Below, piece by piece: positions 34,694-43,341 of a stretch of DNA of 64,000 nucleotides. The position numbers were made by a program, and so were the translations under genes. Every line of letters begins with the position of its first letter. Positions within the stretch are counted from its first letter, which is position 1. Below the pieces are notes generated by a model. The model searched no databases. It saw nothing but the letters and a program-made list of their open reading frames with translations, and had not been told where the DNA came from. The stretch is from JAVBRU01 sp031547595. Its GTDB lineage: Bacteria; Bacillota; Clostridia; Christensenellales; Aristaeellaceae. The stretch lies in NCBI GenBank assembly GCA_031547595.1, contig JAVBRU010000012.1, positions 7,459 through 71,458 on the forward strand, written 5' to 3'.

Positions 34694-34853
34694 GGCGTGT
34701 TTCAAAACTCCGAAAGTACAGTAATCTACGCCTTTTCCGCCAAATCTGCGTCGTTATCCGCTTAGAGTACCTCCAGTACGCTGCACTCCTACTCCTTGAT
34801 TTGACGAAAAATTCTTGATTTCTGCACTTTCTCCCCTTTTGAAACACACCCTA
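34691..34853. mobile_element. MITE-like palindromic element flanked by TA
   Basis: A 159-bp element (34693-34851) has near-perfect 15-bp terminal inverted repeats (GGGCGTGTTTCAAAA and, at the other end, the complement of GGGTGTGTTTCAAAA). A TA dinucleotide lies on each side, as in Tc1/mariner/IS630-type insertions. Beyond the termini the two halves remain complementary over long stretches, so the RNA would fold into one long hairpin. It encodes no protein. The left TA lies in the TAG stop of the XRE gene, and the right TA forms the stop of parB read on the minus strand. Confidence 0.75.
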
Positions 34854-35696
34854 ATTCTCCAAGCGCTCCATCGCGGCAAAAATCAAATCCAATTCATCTT
34901 CAGTGTAATACTGTAAGATGATTTTGCCGCGCTTGCGGCTGCCCTGCAAGGTGGTGCGTACGCCCAGCACATTGCGAAGGCGGCCTTCCATGTCCTGCAG
35001 CTCCAACGGCAGGGCACGGGGAATGGGCTTGTCCATCACGGTCTGAACGGCCTTGGCGGCCAGCTGCTCCAGGGCGCGCACGCTCAGGCCTTCACGGATG
35101 GTTTCTTCCGCAAGGGCGATCTGCCGCTTTTCACCTTCCACACCGGCCAGCACGCGCGCATGCCCTGCAGAGAGCTTGCCCTGAGTCACGGCATCCTGCA
35201 CGGGTTTGGGCAAGGTGAGCAGGCGCAGCAGGTTGGCAACGGCAGGGCGCGATTTGCCCAGTCGCTTGGCGGCGGTTTCCTGTGTATAGCCGCACTCATC
35301 CATCAGGGAGCGCACGGCGGCGGCTTCTTCGATGGCGTTCAAGTCTTCGCGCTGCAGGTTCTCAATCAGTGCCGCCTCCATCTGCTGGGCGGGGGAGAAA
35401 TCGCGCACAATGCAGGGTACGGCATCAAGCCCCGCCATCCGCGCGGCGCGAAAACGGCGCTCGCCCGCCACGATGCGATAACGCGCGCCATGGGCGACCA
35501 CGAGCAAAGGCTGCAGCACCCCGGCTTCGCGGATGCTGTCTGCCAGTGCGCGCAGCGCTTCTTCTTCAAAATCTTTGCGGGGTTGATCGGGATTGCGGTC
35601 GATCAGGTTGATGTCTATTTGTGCGATTTGGCTTTCGAGGGACTCGCTCTCAGGCAGCAGCGCGTCCAGCCCGCGCCCTAAACCAGTTTTCTTCAT
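34851..35696 (-). CDS. parB: Chromosome partitioning protein ParB
   Basis: This 281-residue protein begins KKTGLGRGLDALLPE, the normal ParB/Spo0J start. It has the CTPase/ParB-N motifs NPDQPRKDFEEEAL and IVAGERRFRAAR (about 85-98), then the helix-turn-helix GYTQETAAKRLGKSRPAVAN (about 140-160), and a C-terminal dimer domain. It would load at parS sites near the origin and spread as a CTP-dependent clamp. ATG 35696 is chosen; it lies 16 bases after the parA stop. I did not see a clear TGTTTCACGTGAAACA-like parS in the window by reading. Its stop codon touches the MITE-like element. Confidence 0.95.
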   Translation of the reverse strand: MKKTGLGRGLDALLPESESLESQIAQIDINLIDRNPDQPRKDFEEEALRALADSIREAGVLQPLLVVAHGARYRIVAGERRFRAARMAGLDAVPCIVRDFSPAQQMEAALIENLQREDLNAIEEAAAVRSLMDECGYTQETAAKRLGKSRPAVANLLRLLTLPKPVQDAVTQGKLSAGHARVLAGVEGEKRQIALAEETIREGLSVRALEQLAAKAVQTVMDKPIPRALPLELQDMEGRLRNVLGVRTTLQGSRKRGKIILQYYTEDELDLIFAAMERLEN

Positions 35697-35712
35697 GCTA
35701 CAGAAATTCTCC

Positions 35713-36471
35713 TTAACGGTTACGCGCAATCACTTCTTGCGCCAGAGAGCGGTACGCCTCTGCGCCGGAGCTGCGCGGATCATAGCTGTGGATGGGCAGG
35801 CCGTGGCTGGGCGCTTCGCCAAGGCGCACATTGCGCGGCACAGTGGTGGCAAACACCTTGCCCTTGAAGTGCTTCTTTACTTCATTCACCACCTGAATGC
35901 CAAGGTTTGTGCGCCCATCCAGCATGGTGAGCAGCACGCCCTCAATCTCCAGCGAGGGGTTAAGGCTTTTTTTGACGCGGTTGATGGTGTTCATCAGCGC
36001 CGTCACGCCCTCCAGGGCGTAATATTCGCATTGGATGGGGATGAGCACGCTCTGGGATGCTGTGAGCGCGTTGATTGTCAATAAGCCAAGGGACGGCGGG
36101 CAGTCGATCAATATATAATCAAACTGTGCGCGCAGGGCTTCGAGGCCCGCGCGAAGGCGGTATTCACGCCTGTCCAGCGTGGCCAGTTCCAGCTCGGCCC
36201 CGGCCAGACGGATATCGGAGGGCAGCACGAAAAGCTGCTTTTGCCTGGTCTTTTCCACGGCGTTCTCGAATGTGATTTCGCCCAGCAGCGCCTCGTAAAC
36301 AGTCTTTTTTCCGGCACGCAAACCCAGCCCGCTGGAGGCATTGCCCTGCGGATCCAGATCCACCAGCAGGGTGTTATAGCCCTTCTCTGCCAGGCAGGCC
36401 GAAATATTGACGGCAGTGGTGGTTTTGCCCACACCGCCCTTCTGGTTGGCGACGGTTATGATTTTTCCCAA
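35713..36471 (-). CDS. parA: Chromosome partitioning ATPase ParA (Soj)
   Basis: This 252-residue ParA-family ATPase has the deviant Walker A KGGVGKTTTAVNIS (about 11-24), Walker A' in LLVDLDPQGNASSGLG, and Walker B in YILIDCPPSLGLLT. The length matches Soj. It binds DNA as an ATP dimer and is stimulated by ParB to move origins; in Bacillus it also acts on DnaA. AAGAGGGG precedes the start. It is between an unknown gene and parB, in one operon beside the dnaA region. Confidence 0.96.
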   Translation of the reverse strand: MGKIITVANQKGGVGKTTTAVNISACLAEKGYNTLLVDLDPQGNASSGLGLRAGKKTVYEALLGEITFENAVEKTRQKQLFVLPSDIRLAGAELELATLDRREYRLRAGLEALRAQFDYILIDCPPSLGLLTINALTASQSVLIPIQCEYYALEGVTALMNTINRVKKSLNPSLEIEGVLLTMLDGRTNLGIQVVNEVKKHFKGKVFATTVPRNVRLGEAPSHGLPIHSYDPRSSGAEAYRSLAQEVIARNR

Positions 36472-36490
36472 GGTAACCCCTCTTTACGTA

Positions 36491-36967
36491 TCAAATCAGC
36501 CATCCGCGCAGCCGGTATTCGGGATGACATCCGCGCGCGGTGCGCGCCAGCACTTGCAATTCTTCGGGGGAGTGGTAGTGCGAAAAGCGTGTGTACAGTG
36601 CGCGAAGCGCAGCCAGGCTCTCGTTTTGCAGCGCGTATTCGCGTATCATCAGCAGGTGCTTTTCATCGGCCTTGAAATCCATAAACAACAGCAGCATCAG
36701 GTCGTCCGTCATCACGGAAAAATCGCTGATCTGCACCCGCACAGGCACGTCATCATCCGTGATGATCACCATGCGGGTGTTTGTGTAGCTGCGTACGGTT
36801 TGGAAAAGCAGGCTGTCCAGATACGAGCGAAGGCCGTTCAGGTTGCTCCGTTCGTTATAGGCGTTGAGGTGAAAAGCAATTTCCTCCACTACATCGAAGT
36901 GATAGGATAAAAAGCGTTGCCCCAACCACGGCTGTAATGTTGTTGCTACCTGTGCGATGGCAATCAA
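36491..36967 (-). CDS. Conserved-looking unknown protein in the parAB operon
   Basis: This 158-residue soluble protein is predicted to be alpha/beta. It has strands around RMVIITDDDVPVRVQ and LMLLLFMDF, and helices near the C-terminus (REYALQNESLAALRALYTRF). I recognise no family. The start is a TTG at 36967 with GGGGGGAG upstream, and no other start fits as well. It is the first gene of the parA-parB operon (19 bases before parA) and faces the dnaA region. By position it could be connected with chromosome partitioning or initiation control, but nothing in the sequence shows this. Confidence 0.55.
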   Translation of the reverse strand: MIAIAQVATTLQPWLGQRFLSYHFDVVEEIAFHLNAYNERSNLNGLRSYLDSLLFQTVRSYTNTRMVIITDDDVPVRVQISDFSVMTDDLMLLLFMDFKADEKHLLMIREYALQNESLAALRALYTRFSHYHSPEELQVLARTARGCHPEYRLRGWLI

Positions 36968-36992
36968 GCCGCTCCCCCCTCTATCCCTTCAA

Positions 36993-37021
36993 ACGATACC
37001 ACAGTTCGGCTCAATTGTCTA
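36993..37021 (-). promoter_or_regulatory. Predicted promoter of the unknown gene-parA-parB operon
   Basis: On the minus strand TAGACA (37021-37016) and TATCGT (36998-36993) are spaced by 17 bases, about 25 bases before the TTG start. Confidence 0.5.
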
Positions 37022-37039
37022 GATAGAGGGCGCGAAAAA

Positions 37040-37350
37040 AGGCATCCTCATTTGATTACGCGAAGACTACTTTTCTGTTAAATTTTGAAACGATTCCATA
37101 TGTGCTGCAATAATATACGATAGTGTTTATAAATATACACGACAAGAACATTGTTCCCTCCATTCCTAGTGGTGTAAGGCAGAGAACACCACAAGCAGTA
37201 GAAACCAGAGTTATCAACAATCACTTCTCCATACACAGACCGAAAATCATCGAAAATACAGAAAAACACTTGAAAAACCCCTTTGAATCTGGTATTATAG
37301 CCGTGTGGTCAAAAGAAGACCTAGTTATCCACAATAAGTTATCCACAACC
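37040..37350. other. Probable replication origin region with DnaA boxes
   Basis: The 472-base gap between the par operon and dnaA is AT-rich in its middle (about 37070-37140), which could be the unwinding element. It contains two perfect DnaA boxes TTATCCACA at 37325-37333 and 37339-37347, 14 bases apart, and a one-mismatch box TTATCAACA at 37211-37219. The position between parAB and dnaA is typical of a bacterial oriC. The boxes lie downstream of the dnaA -10, so DnaA could also repress its own gene. Confidence 0.7.
37270..37298 (+). promoter_or_regulatory. Predicted dnaA promoter
   Basis: TTGAAA (37270-37275), a 17-base spacer and TATTAT (37293-37298) precede the two DnaA boxes and the dnaA TTG start at 37440, giving a leader of about 135 bases. 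Confidence 0.7.
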
Positions 37351-37439
37351 TGTGTGTGTACATTGCACGCACGGTGTTATTTTTACTGCTTACATCTGCA
37401 TTTTTTTGCATGAAGCAATACAGAGGCGGAGGAAATACT

Positions 37440-38765
37440 TTGGACACTGCAGCGCTATGGGACAATGCGTGTGTGATAATGCGCACCGAAATGAGCGAGG
37501 TTACCTATAACACCTGGATTTCGATCGCGCTTCGTCCGCTGGGCATCTCGGGGGATCGTTTTTTTGTGGAAGCGGTGACGGACTTCTACTATCAGTTTGT
37601 TGTGCCGCGTTATGCTATACTGATCAGCAATGCCTTGTCCCAGGCCGCAGGGCGCCCTTTGCAGGCGCAGCTTTTGACGCCCAAACAGGCCAGCGAGTAC
37701 CGCCAGGGCGCGACCAGCGTCAATACCCAGGCGCAGGAAAACATCGCCGGCCTCAATGCCAAATATACCTTCGATACCTTTGTGGTGGGCAATAACAACC
37801 GCTTTGCGCATGCCGCCTCTCTGGCGGTGGCAGAATCTCCGGCAGATACTTACAACCCGCTGTTTATCTATGGCGGCGTAGGCCTTGGCAAAACGCACCT
37901 GATGCATGCCATTGGGCACTATGTGCTGTCCCAAAAACCGACCACCCGGGTGCGCTATATCACCACTGAGCTTTTCACCAACGAGATGATCAGCTCCATT
38001 CAAAACCGCACCATGGCCGAGTTTCGCGAAAAATACCGCAACATTGATGTCCTTCTGGTGGACGATATTCAGTTCCTGTCCGGGCGCGAAAGCACCCAGG
38101 AGGAGTTTTTCCACACCTTTAACGCGCTGCACGCTGCAGGGCGGCAGATCATCATTTCGTCCGATAAATCGCCCAAAGAGATTGCCAAGCTGGAAGAGCG
38201 CCTGCGCAGCCGCTTTGAGTGGGGCCTCATTGCCGATATCGCACGGCCAGACCTTGAAACCCGCGTGGCCATCCTGCAGCGAAAAGCGCGGGATGAAATG
38301 CTGGTGGTGGAGGAGCAAGTGCTGGAGCTGATCGCCGAACGCGTAGTCAGCAATATCCGTGAGCTGGAGGGCTGCCTGACGCGGTTAGTGGCGTATTCTT
38401 CGCTGACGGGGCGCCCGATTGATGTGGAATTGGCCAATGAGGCACTTCGTGAGGTATTCGCCCGCAGCGAGCCGCGCCATGTCACCTGCGCCGATGTGCT
38501 GACGTTTGTGGCCAAGTATTACAATGTGACAGTTGAAGATTTAACGGGCAGCCGCCGCAACCGGGAGATCAGCGTGCCGCGCCAGGTGGCCATGTATATC
38601 TGCCGGGAGCTTGTGGATGTATCCTTGCAGGTGATTGGTGAGGCGTTCAAGCGCGACCATTCCACCGTGATGCATGCGTGCGCCAAGATTGGCGATCAGA
38701 TGAAATCATCACCCACCATGACTGCGTTGGTAGATGATTTGTGCCATCAGCTACAAGATAAATAA
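37440..38765 (+). CDS. dnaA: Chromosomal replication initiator protein DnaA
   Basis: This 441-residue protein has all DnaA domains: domain I (about 1-80; LWDNACVIMRTEMSEVTYNTW), a short linker, the AAA+ domain with GGVGLGKTHLMHAIG and Walker B LLVDDIQFLSGR, and the C-terminal DNA-binding domain with the signature FKRDHSTVMHACAKI. The start is taken as TTG 37440, because GGCGGAGGA lies 7 bases upstream and the protein then begins at the usual N-terminus. An ATG at 37410 would add 10 residues without a good site. No dnaN, recF or gyrB follows. The next gene is a DUF5107-TPR protein on the opposite strand. Confidence 0.97.
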   Translation: MDTAALWDNACVIMRTEMSEVTYNTWISIALRPLGISGDRFFVEAVTDFYYQFVVPRYAILISNALSQAAGRPLQAQLLTPKQASEYRQGATSVNTQAQENIAGLNAKYTFDTFVVGNNNRFAHAASLAVAESPADTYNPLFIYGGVGLGKTHLMHAIGHYVLSQKPTTRVRYITTELFTNEMISSIQNRTMAEFREKYRNIDVLLVDDIQFLSGRESTQEEFFHTFNALHAAGRQIIISSDKSPKEIAKLEERLRSRFEWGLIADIARPDLETRVAILQRKARDEMLVVEEQVLELIAERVVSNIRELEGCLTRLVAYSSLTGRPIDVELANEALREVFARSEPRHVTCADVLTFVAKYYNVTVEDLTGSRRNREISVPRQVAMYICRELVDVSLQVIGEAFKRDHSTVMHACAKIGDQMKSSPTMTALVDDLCHQLQDK

Positions 38766-38869
38766 CAGACTATCGAAAAAGGCCCACCTGCGGGCTTGAT
38801 GCTGAGCCACAGATGAACCTATTTTGATTATTCTTTGCGTTATGGAGCTATGGTGAGCATGGCTTCTTT

Positions 38870-41800
38870 TTATTGCCGCGCTTCAAACGCCGCATACAAA
38901 TGCCCCACATCACCCTGATGCCCGGCTTGCAATAGCTTGGTGGCGCGGGCGCTATCGCCAACGGCCAGGCAAGCCATGCCCTGCTGATAATCGCAAACGG
39001 CCTTGCGTAGCGCGGCGGGCTGCTCGATATAGCAAAGGAAGAACGGTGTGGTGCGGTAGAAGCCCGCATCACGTTTTTCGCGCGCCTGCCGGTATTGCTC
39101 AAAGTGATGTGCCGCCAGTTGCCGTCCCATTTCGGCAGCACCGAGCTGCCGCAGCGCCATCGCCTGCCAGCAGGGCAGTTCGGGCAGGTGCATATCGCTG
39201 AAATAATCCTGCTTCTGATCAGCCACAGCCTGCCAAATCTCCCGTGCCTTCGCTTGTTTTCCGAGCTTCGCCAAGCATACTGCCTGATAATATAGGTGCG
39301 GCGTCTTGAGCACTTCATTCCATAATCCTGCGCCCAGGTTATTAGGCAGGGTTTGCGCTTGCCCGAAGTGCTGCAAAGCTGTTTGCACATTCCCTGCTTG
39401 TAGTGCTGTGCGCCCCAGCGCATAATGCGCAAACATAAACTGCTCCGCAATGGCATGCTCGCCCCCCTCGCAGGGCACAAAAGAGTGTGTGGACAGGATG
39501 CGCAGCGCTTCTTCATAGCGTCCCGCCAGGTTTTCGGCCTGTACGAGCTCCACCAGCAAATCATCGCGCGGCGATTCTGGCATATGCTGCCGGATGAAAG
39601 CCGCCTTTTCCTGCGGCGTGCAGCTAACGCGCAGCATCACGTATGCGGTTTCGTATATCAGTTGCTGATCCTGCGGCTGCAAGGCCAGTGCCTTTTGTAG
39701 CAGCGGCAGCGCTTCTTCTTTTTGATTGAGGTGGCTGAAGCACGCAATTGCCATGCCGCGAAGCGCGCCCACATGCGCTGGATTCACCTGCAGGGTTTGC
39801 TGATAACAGGCTGCCGCTTCTTCGTAGCGCCGCATGTTGTACAGCAGACAGCCAAGGCCAAAGCTCGCTGCCGTATCGGCGGGATTGGCGTCCGCATGCG
39901 CTTTGAGCGCCTGCTCTTCTTCCAGCCTGAAGGGGAATACGGTGTCCACGGTTGGCTGCGGGAGTGCGGCAAGCAGCGCCTCTGCCATTTCACTTTCGCC
40001 GCAAGCCTTCAAATCCCACGCCACGTCCATGCAGGTTTGCAGCGGATTTGAACACAAAATCTCAAAGAAAGCTTCCTTACCTTGATCGAACAGGGATACC
40101 TCGATCCAGCGCAGCAGATGGTCCAGCGGGTCTGCTTGGGTGCCCTCTGCCAATATGATTTGCGCCTGTTGCGTATCGTTCCTGTGCCACAGTGCCAGAG
40201 CAAGCAGCGCCTTGGCATAACCGCAGCGGCTGTCGGCCGTCAGCGCCTGCCGCGCGTGATCGGCCATTTCTGCATAATCTTTGCGGCGGCCATCGATGCA
40301 GGCAATGCGGATCATGGCAGGCGTGATCACATCATGGCACCAAGACGCGCGGTAGAACCAGGCATAGGCGTCCTCATCCTGCTGCGTATTATCGGCCAGC
40401 AGGCCCAGCAGAAACTGCAGCTTGCCGCTTTCCGGCCGGTCGTTCCAGCGGGCGGTGTTGAGCCACGCCCGCTTGGCAAGCGCAGCTGCTTCTTCATAGC
40501 GGCCTTTTTGGTAGCGGAAGTATGCCAGCGCGGTCAAAGAGGGCACATGCTCCGGCTCCCGCTGCAGGGCTTCCGTCCAATACGCGTCCGGCCAGATGGC
40601 GGGATCGCGGTATTGCTGCACATGCACGCCGGCCAGATAACCGTCCTGCGCGGTGATGATCTGATCCAAAGTGGGGTTGGAGGGCAGCGCTTCCGGCATT
40701 TCCAGCGGGTGTTCTTCTTTCTTTTTGTAGGACAAAAGAACAGTGCCGTCAGCCTGGATGAGGTCAAAAGACGTACAGCGTGCAACATCCAGCCGCACAA
40801 CCTTGCCCGGATATAGGCTGTCAACAACAAAGGCTTTGCCATTAAGAATGACTTTGGCATGATTGAGCGCATATACTGCCTGAAAGCAAACTTCGTTATC
40901 ACCCAGACGCACAGCTGCATGCTCGTTGGCGCAGTCCGGCACCCCCATCGCGCCGATGGGATACCAGGATTGACAGAAGGTTTTGGTTTCGTAAGGCTCC
41001 AGCCAAGAGAAATCTGGCTGATTGTTGGTGTAGCTGCCTGCCATCAATTCGGCATACGCGCCATCGATGTCGGTCAGCGCCTTTTCCCAGCTGCGGGAGA
41101 GCTGGTTGTATGCCCAGGTGAACATCTTTTTGCCGGGCGCAGTGTGGCAGTTTGCCACATGCACTACGCCCGCTTGCTTGCCCTCGTCATAGCCGCCAAA
41201 GAAATCATAACGAGATGCCGCGGCAAAATACGAGGTGGGCTGACGCGTGTTTTTGTGATAGCTGATATCGGTACCCTTACCCAGACGGATACCGTTGTAT
41301 TGCCCCTGCGCGATGGGGTAGGTGGTCACGTTTTTGCGGTAGTGGAACTGCACATGTTGCACATCCGGCGGGAAGAACAGCCGGTACTGCTCGTTCACCG
41401 GCACGGCTGCGTTTTCCCACCAGAGGAAGGAATGGCGAAGGGGCGTGCGGTTGTACAGGCGCATGTGCGTTTCCAATAGGCTGCTGTTTGGCGTGAGGCG
41501 GATACCCACCATGCCTTTCATACGGTCCAGCGGCTCATGCTCGCTGAGCCACACGGTGGCAGCGCCGTCCTTGGTGCGCTCAATATAATAATCGCAGGGC
41601 ATATAAGTGGACGGACGGTGATGACACGGCCAATTGAACTCCACGCCGCCGGATATCCACGAGCCAAGCAGCCCGATCAGCGCGGGCTTGATCACATGCT
41701 GCTTATAGAAAAAATCATAGCCGTTCACCTTGTCATAGGCGCTGTAAATCCTGCCGCCCAGCTGCGGCAGCACCACCACACTCAAATAGTCGTTCTCTAT

Positions 41801-41995
41801 GCGGATGGCCTGATAGGCCACATTCTCCAAGTGAGAACGATCCACATTCAGCACCACGCGGCTGGGGTAGGGGTTGCCGCTGGAGCGCTGATGCACGCGG
41901 TTCTCCGCAAACATGGGATGCGCTTCATAAGGAGCTTCGGGGTAGGTGGGTAGTACCAACTGTTCCATAGTGACAACGACGGCTTTATACATCAT
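38870..41995 (-). CDS. DUF5107 domain protein with C-terminal TPR repeats, paralogue A
   Basis: This 1041-residue protein has an N-terminal DUF5107-type beta-rich domain (about 10-390), with LPQLGGRIYSAYD and LLGSWISGGVEFNWPCHHRP. That domain is related to aldose-epimerase/galactose-mutarotase-like sugar-binding folds. From about 440 to the end it is helical, with at least six TPR-like repeats, for example ALQVNPAHVGALRGMA and ALALQPQDQQLIYE. There is no signal peptide. Such proteins are common beside carbohydrate-use genes, but their reaction is unknown. It is divergent from a sensor-regulator gene with overlapping promoters. A paralogue lies at 49.0-52.2 kb. Confidence 0.83.
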   Translation of the reverse strand: MMYKAVVVTMEQLVLPTYPEAPYEAHPMFAENRVHQRSSGNPYPSRVVLNVDRSHLENVAYQAIRIENDYLSVVVLPQLGGRIYSAYDKVNGYDFFYKQHVIKPALIGLLGSWISGGVEFNWPCHHRPSTYMPCDYYIERTKDGAATVWLSEHEPLDRMKGMVGIRLTPNSSLLETHMRLYNRTPLRHSFLWWENAAVPVNEQYRLFFPPDVQHVQFHYRKNVTTYPIAQGQYNGIRLGKGTDISYHKNTRQPTSYFAAASRYDFFGGYDEGKQAGVVHVANCHTAPGKKMFTWAYNQLSRSWEKALTDIDGAYAELMAGSYTNNQPDFSWLEPYETKTFCQSWYPIGAMGVPDCANEHAAVRLGDNEVCFQAVYALNHAKVILNGKAFVVDSLYPGKVVRLDVARCTSFDLIQADGTVLLSYKKKEEHPLEMPEALPSNPTLDQIITAQDGYLAGVHVQQYRDPAIWPDAYWTEALQREPEHVPSLTALAYFRYQKGRYEEAAALAKRAWLNTARWNDRPESGKLQFLLGLLADNTQQDEDAYAWFYRASWCHDVITPAMIRIACIDGRRKDYAEMADHARQALTADSRCGYAKALLALALWHRNDTQQAQIILAEGTQADPLDHLLRWIEVSLFDQGKEAFFEILCSNPLQTCMDVAWDLKACGESEMAEALLAALPQPTVDTVFPFRLEEEQALKAHADANPADTAASFGLGCLLYNMRRYEEAAACYQQTLQVNPAHVGALRGMAIACFSHLNQKEEALPLLQKALALQPQDQQLIYETAYVMLRVSCTPQEKAAFIRQHMPESPRDDLLVELVQAENLAGRYEEALRILSTHSFVPCEGGEHAIAEQFMFAHYALGRTALQAGNVQTALQHFGQAQTLPNNLGAGLWNEVLKTPHLYYQAVCLAKLGKQAKAREIWQAVADQKQDYFSDMHLPELPCWQAMALRQLGAAEMGRQLAAHHFEQYRQAREKRDAGFYRTTPFFLCYIEQPAALRKAVCDYQQGMACLAVGDSARATKLLQAGHQGDVGHLYAAFEARQ

Positions 41996-42010
41996 GATTC
42001 TCCTCCGGGC

Positions 42011-42063
42011 TTGCGGTTTCTGTAAAAATAGACTACAATATTTGCGGGAACATCACAAGACAA
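42011..42063. promoter_or_regulatory. Overlapping divergent promoters for the DUF5107-TPR and regulator genes
   Basis: Plus strand: TTGCGG (42011-42016), 17 bases, TACAAT (42034-42039). Minus strand: TTGTCT (42063-42058), 17 bases, TATTGT (42040-42035). The two -10 boxes occupy the same bases on opposite strands, so only one polymerase can open this site at a time. Confidence 0.6.
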
Positions 42064-42118
42064 AAACTGCGGAGGCTTTTCCCCAAAACCTTGCCAGAGA
42101 AAGCGTGGTGGGCTGCCG

Positions 42119-43201
42119 GTGCTGATCCCTGTGCTGATTGAGCCGCAATACAAAGATGCCCTGTGGTGCCGCCAGACGCTTGGCGGCATTGAGGCTGCAT
42201 GCGCGCAAAAAAAGTACGTCTGCAAGGTGCTGTCGCTGGAGGAATGCCTGCAAAGCGCCACGCCGCCATTGCCCATTATTATGATTGGCACCAGCCAGAG
42301 CTGGGTGCCGGGCACGATTGCGCAGCTTCGGCAAAGGAATATCTATTCGCTCCTCGTCAGTTACGTGGATGTGGGCAGCGCCGACGCCTGCGCCACCATT
42401 TCCATCAAGCATCAACAGGCGGTGGAGAAGATTGTGCAGTGCCTGCAGGCGTGGGATCGCTTGCCCGCGGCGCTGTATGGCGCCAACCCCAATTCCTCTG
42501 CCGACAGGGTCAAGTGCCGCACCTTTGAGCGTTTGGGCGGCCATGCGGATGCGATTTTTTGGAATCAAGGCTCCTTGGAGACTTGTGCAAACCGGTTTTT
42601 AGAGCAGGCGAAGCAATTTAGAAGCGTGATCGCGGCCAATGATCTGGCGGCGGTTGCCATGATCCGCCGCGCCCGGCAGCAGGGCATTATGATCCCCGGC
42701 GATCTGTACGTTTTTAGCTTCGTGGGCTGCCGCATAGCGCGCGTGGTGTCGCCCACGATTACAACAGTGGCCGTGGATCATGCAGCGCTGGGCGCGCAGG
42801 CTGTATCGGCGTATTCGTATCTCTCGCACTGTGGGGCCGATATTCGCTTGTCCATTCAGGTGCCGTACAAGATCATCTGCGGGGAGACGACAGAGCACCG
42901 CCCCATCCCGGCGGAGGCACCCTGTTGGGAGACGCCGGATGCGCCTGCGGTGGATTTTTATCAGGATCAGGATTTGCAAGAGGTGTTTCAGCTGGAGGGC
43001 ATTTTGCATGCCGCCGACGAAACGGATATTTTGCTGCTGCAAGGGCTGCGCGAGGGGCACAGCTATGAACGGTTGGCCGAAAACGCGCATATCGCGCTGG
43101 GTACCGTCAAATACCGCCTCAAAAAGATGCTGCAGGCGGGCCGCGTGGACAGCCGGGATGCGCTGCGGGCGCTGCTGATGACGTATATGGGCGAAACGTA
43201 A
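42119..43201 (+). CDS. Sensor-regulator: periplasmic-binding-protein-like domain with C-terminal LuxR-like HTH, paralogue A
   Basis: This 360-residue cytoplasmic protein begins with a LacI/periplasmic-binding-protein-like sugar-sensing fold (about 1-255), with EPQYKDALWCRQTLGGIEAA and later VIAANDLAAVAMIRRARQQG and PGDLYVFSFVGCRIA. The last part (about 300-355) is a LuxR/GerE-type helix-turn-helix: LREGHSYERLAENAHIALG and TVKYRLKKMLQAG. This order is the reverse of LacI proteins. The start is uncertain: GTG 42119 has only a weak site, and GCGGAGG is 50 bases upstream. It probably regulates the divergent DUF5107-TPR gene. A paralogue is at 59.6 kb. Confidence 0.78.
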   Translation: MLIPVLIEPQYKDALWCRQTLGGIEAACAQKKYVCKVLSLEECLQSATPPLPIIMIGTSQSWVPGTIAQLRQRNIYSLLVSYVDVGSADACATISIKHQQAVEKIVQCLQAWDRLPAALYGANPNSSADRVKCRTFERLGGHADAIFWNQGSLETCANRFLEQAKQFRSVIAANDLAAVAMIRRARQQGIMIPGDLYVFSFVGCRIARVVSPTITTVAVDHAALGAQAVSAYSYLSHCGADIRLSIQVPYKIICGETTEHRPIPAEAPCWETPDAPAVDFYQDQDLQEVFQLEGILHAADETDILLLQGLREGHSYERLAENAHIALGTVKYRLKKMLQAGRVDSRDALRALLMTYMGET

Positions 43202-43248
43202 AAAGCGGATGACGCCATGGAAAAAACGCAGGGCGTTTATCCCCATAA

Positions 43249-43278
43249 AAATCCCGCTTGCTATGCGGGATTTTTTAA
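43249..43278 (+). terminator. Rho-independent terminator of the regulator gene
   Basis: AAATCCCGC (43249-43257) pairs with GCGGGATTT (43265-43273), followed by TTT. Confidence 0.88.
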
Positions 43279-43312
43279 TTGGAAAAATAAAAAAGAAAAT
43301 GGTGAAAAACGG

Positions 43313-43341
43313 TTGACAAAATCCAAAACATGGTGTATAAT
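43313..43341 (+). promoter_or_regulatory. Consensus promoter of the export cassette
   Basis: TTGACA (43313-43318), exactly 17 bases, and TATAAT (43336-43341) form a perfect sigma-A promoter, the strongest in the window. It precedes a 135-base leader and six genes in one direction. Confidence 0.9.

Noticed and set aside
36968..37439. parS sites in the origin gap
   Set aside because: I found no TGTTTCACGTGAAACA-like 16-mer here by reading; sites may lie outside the window.
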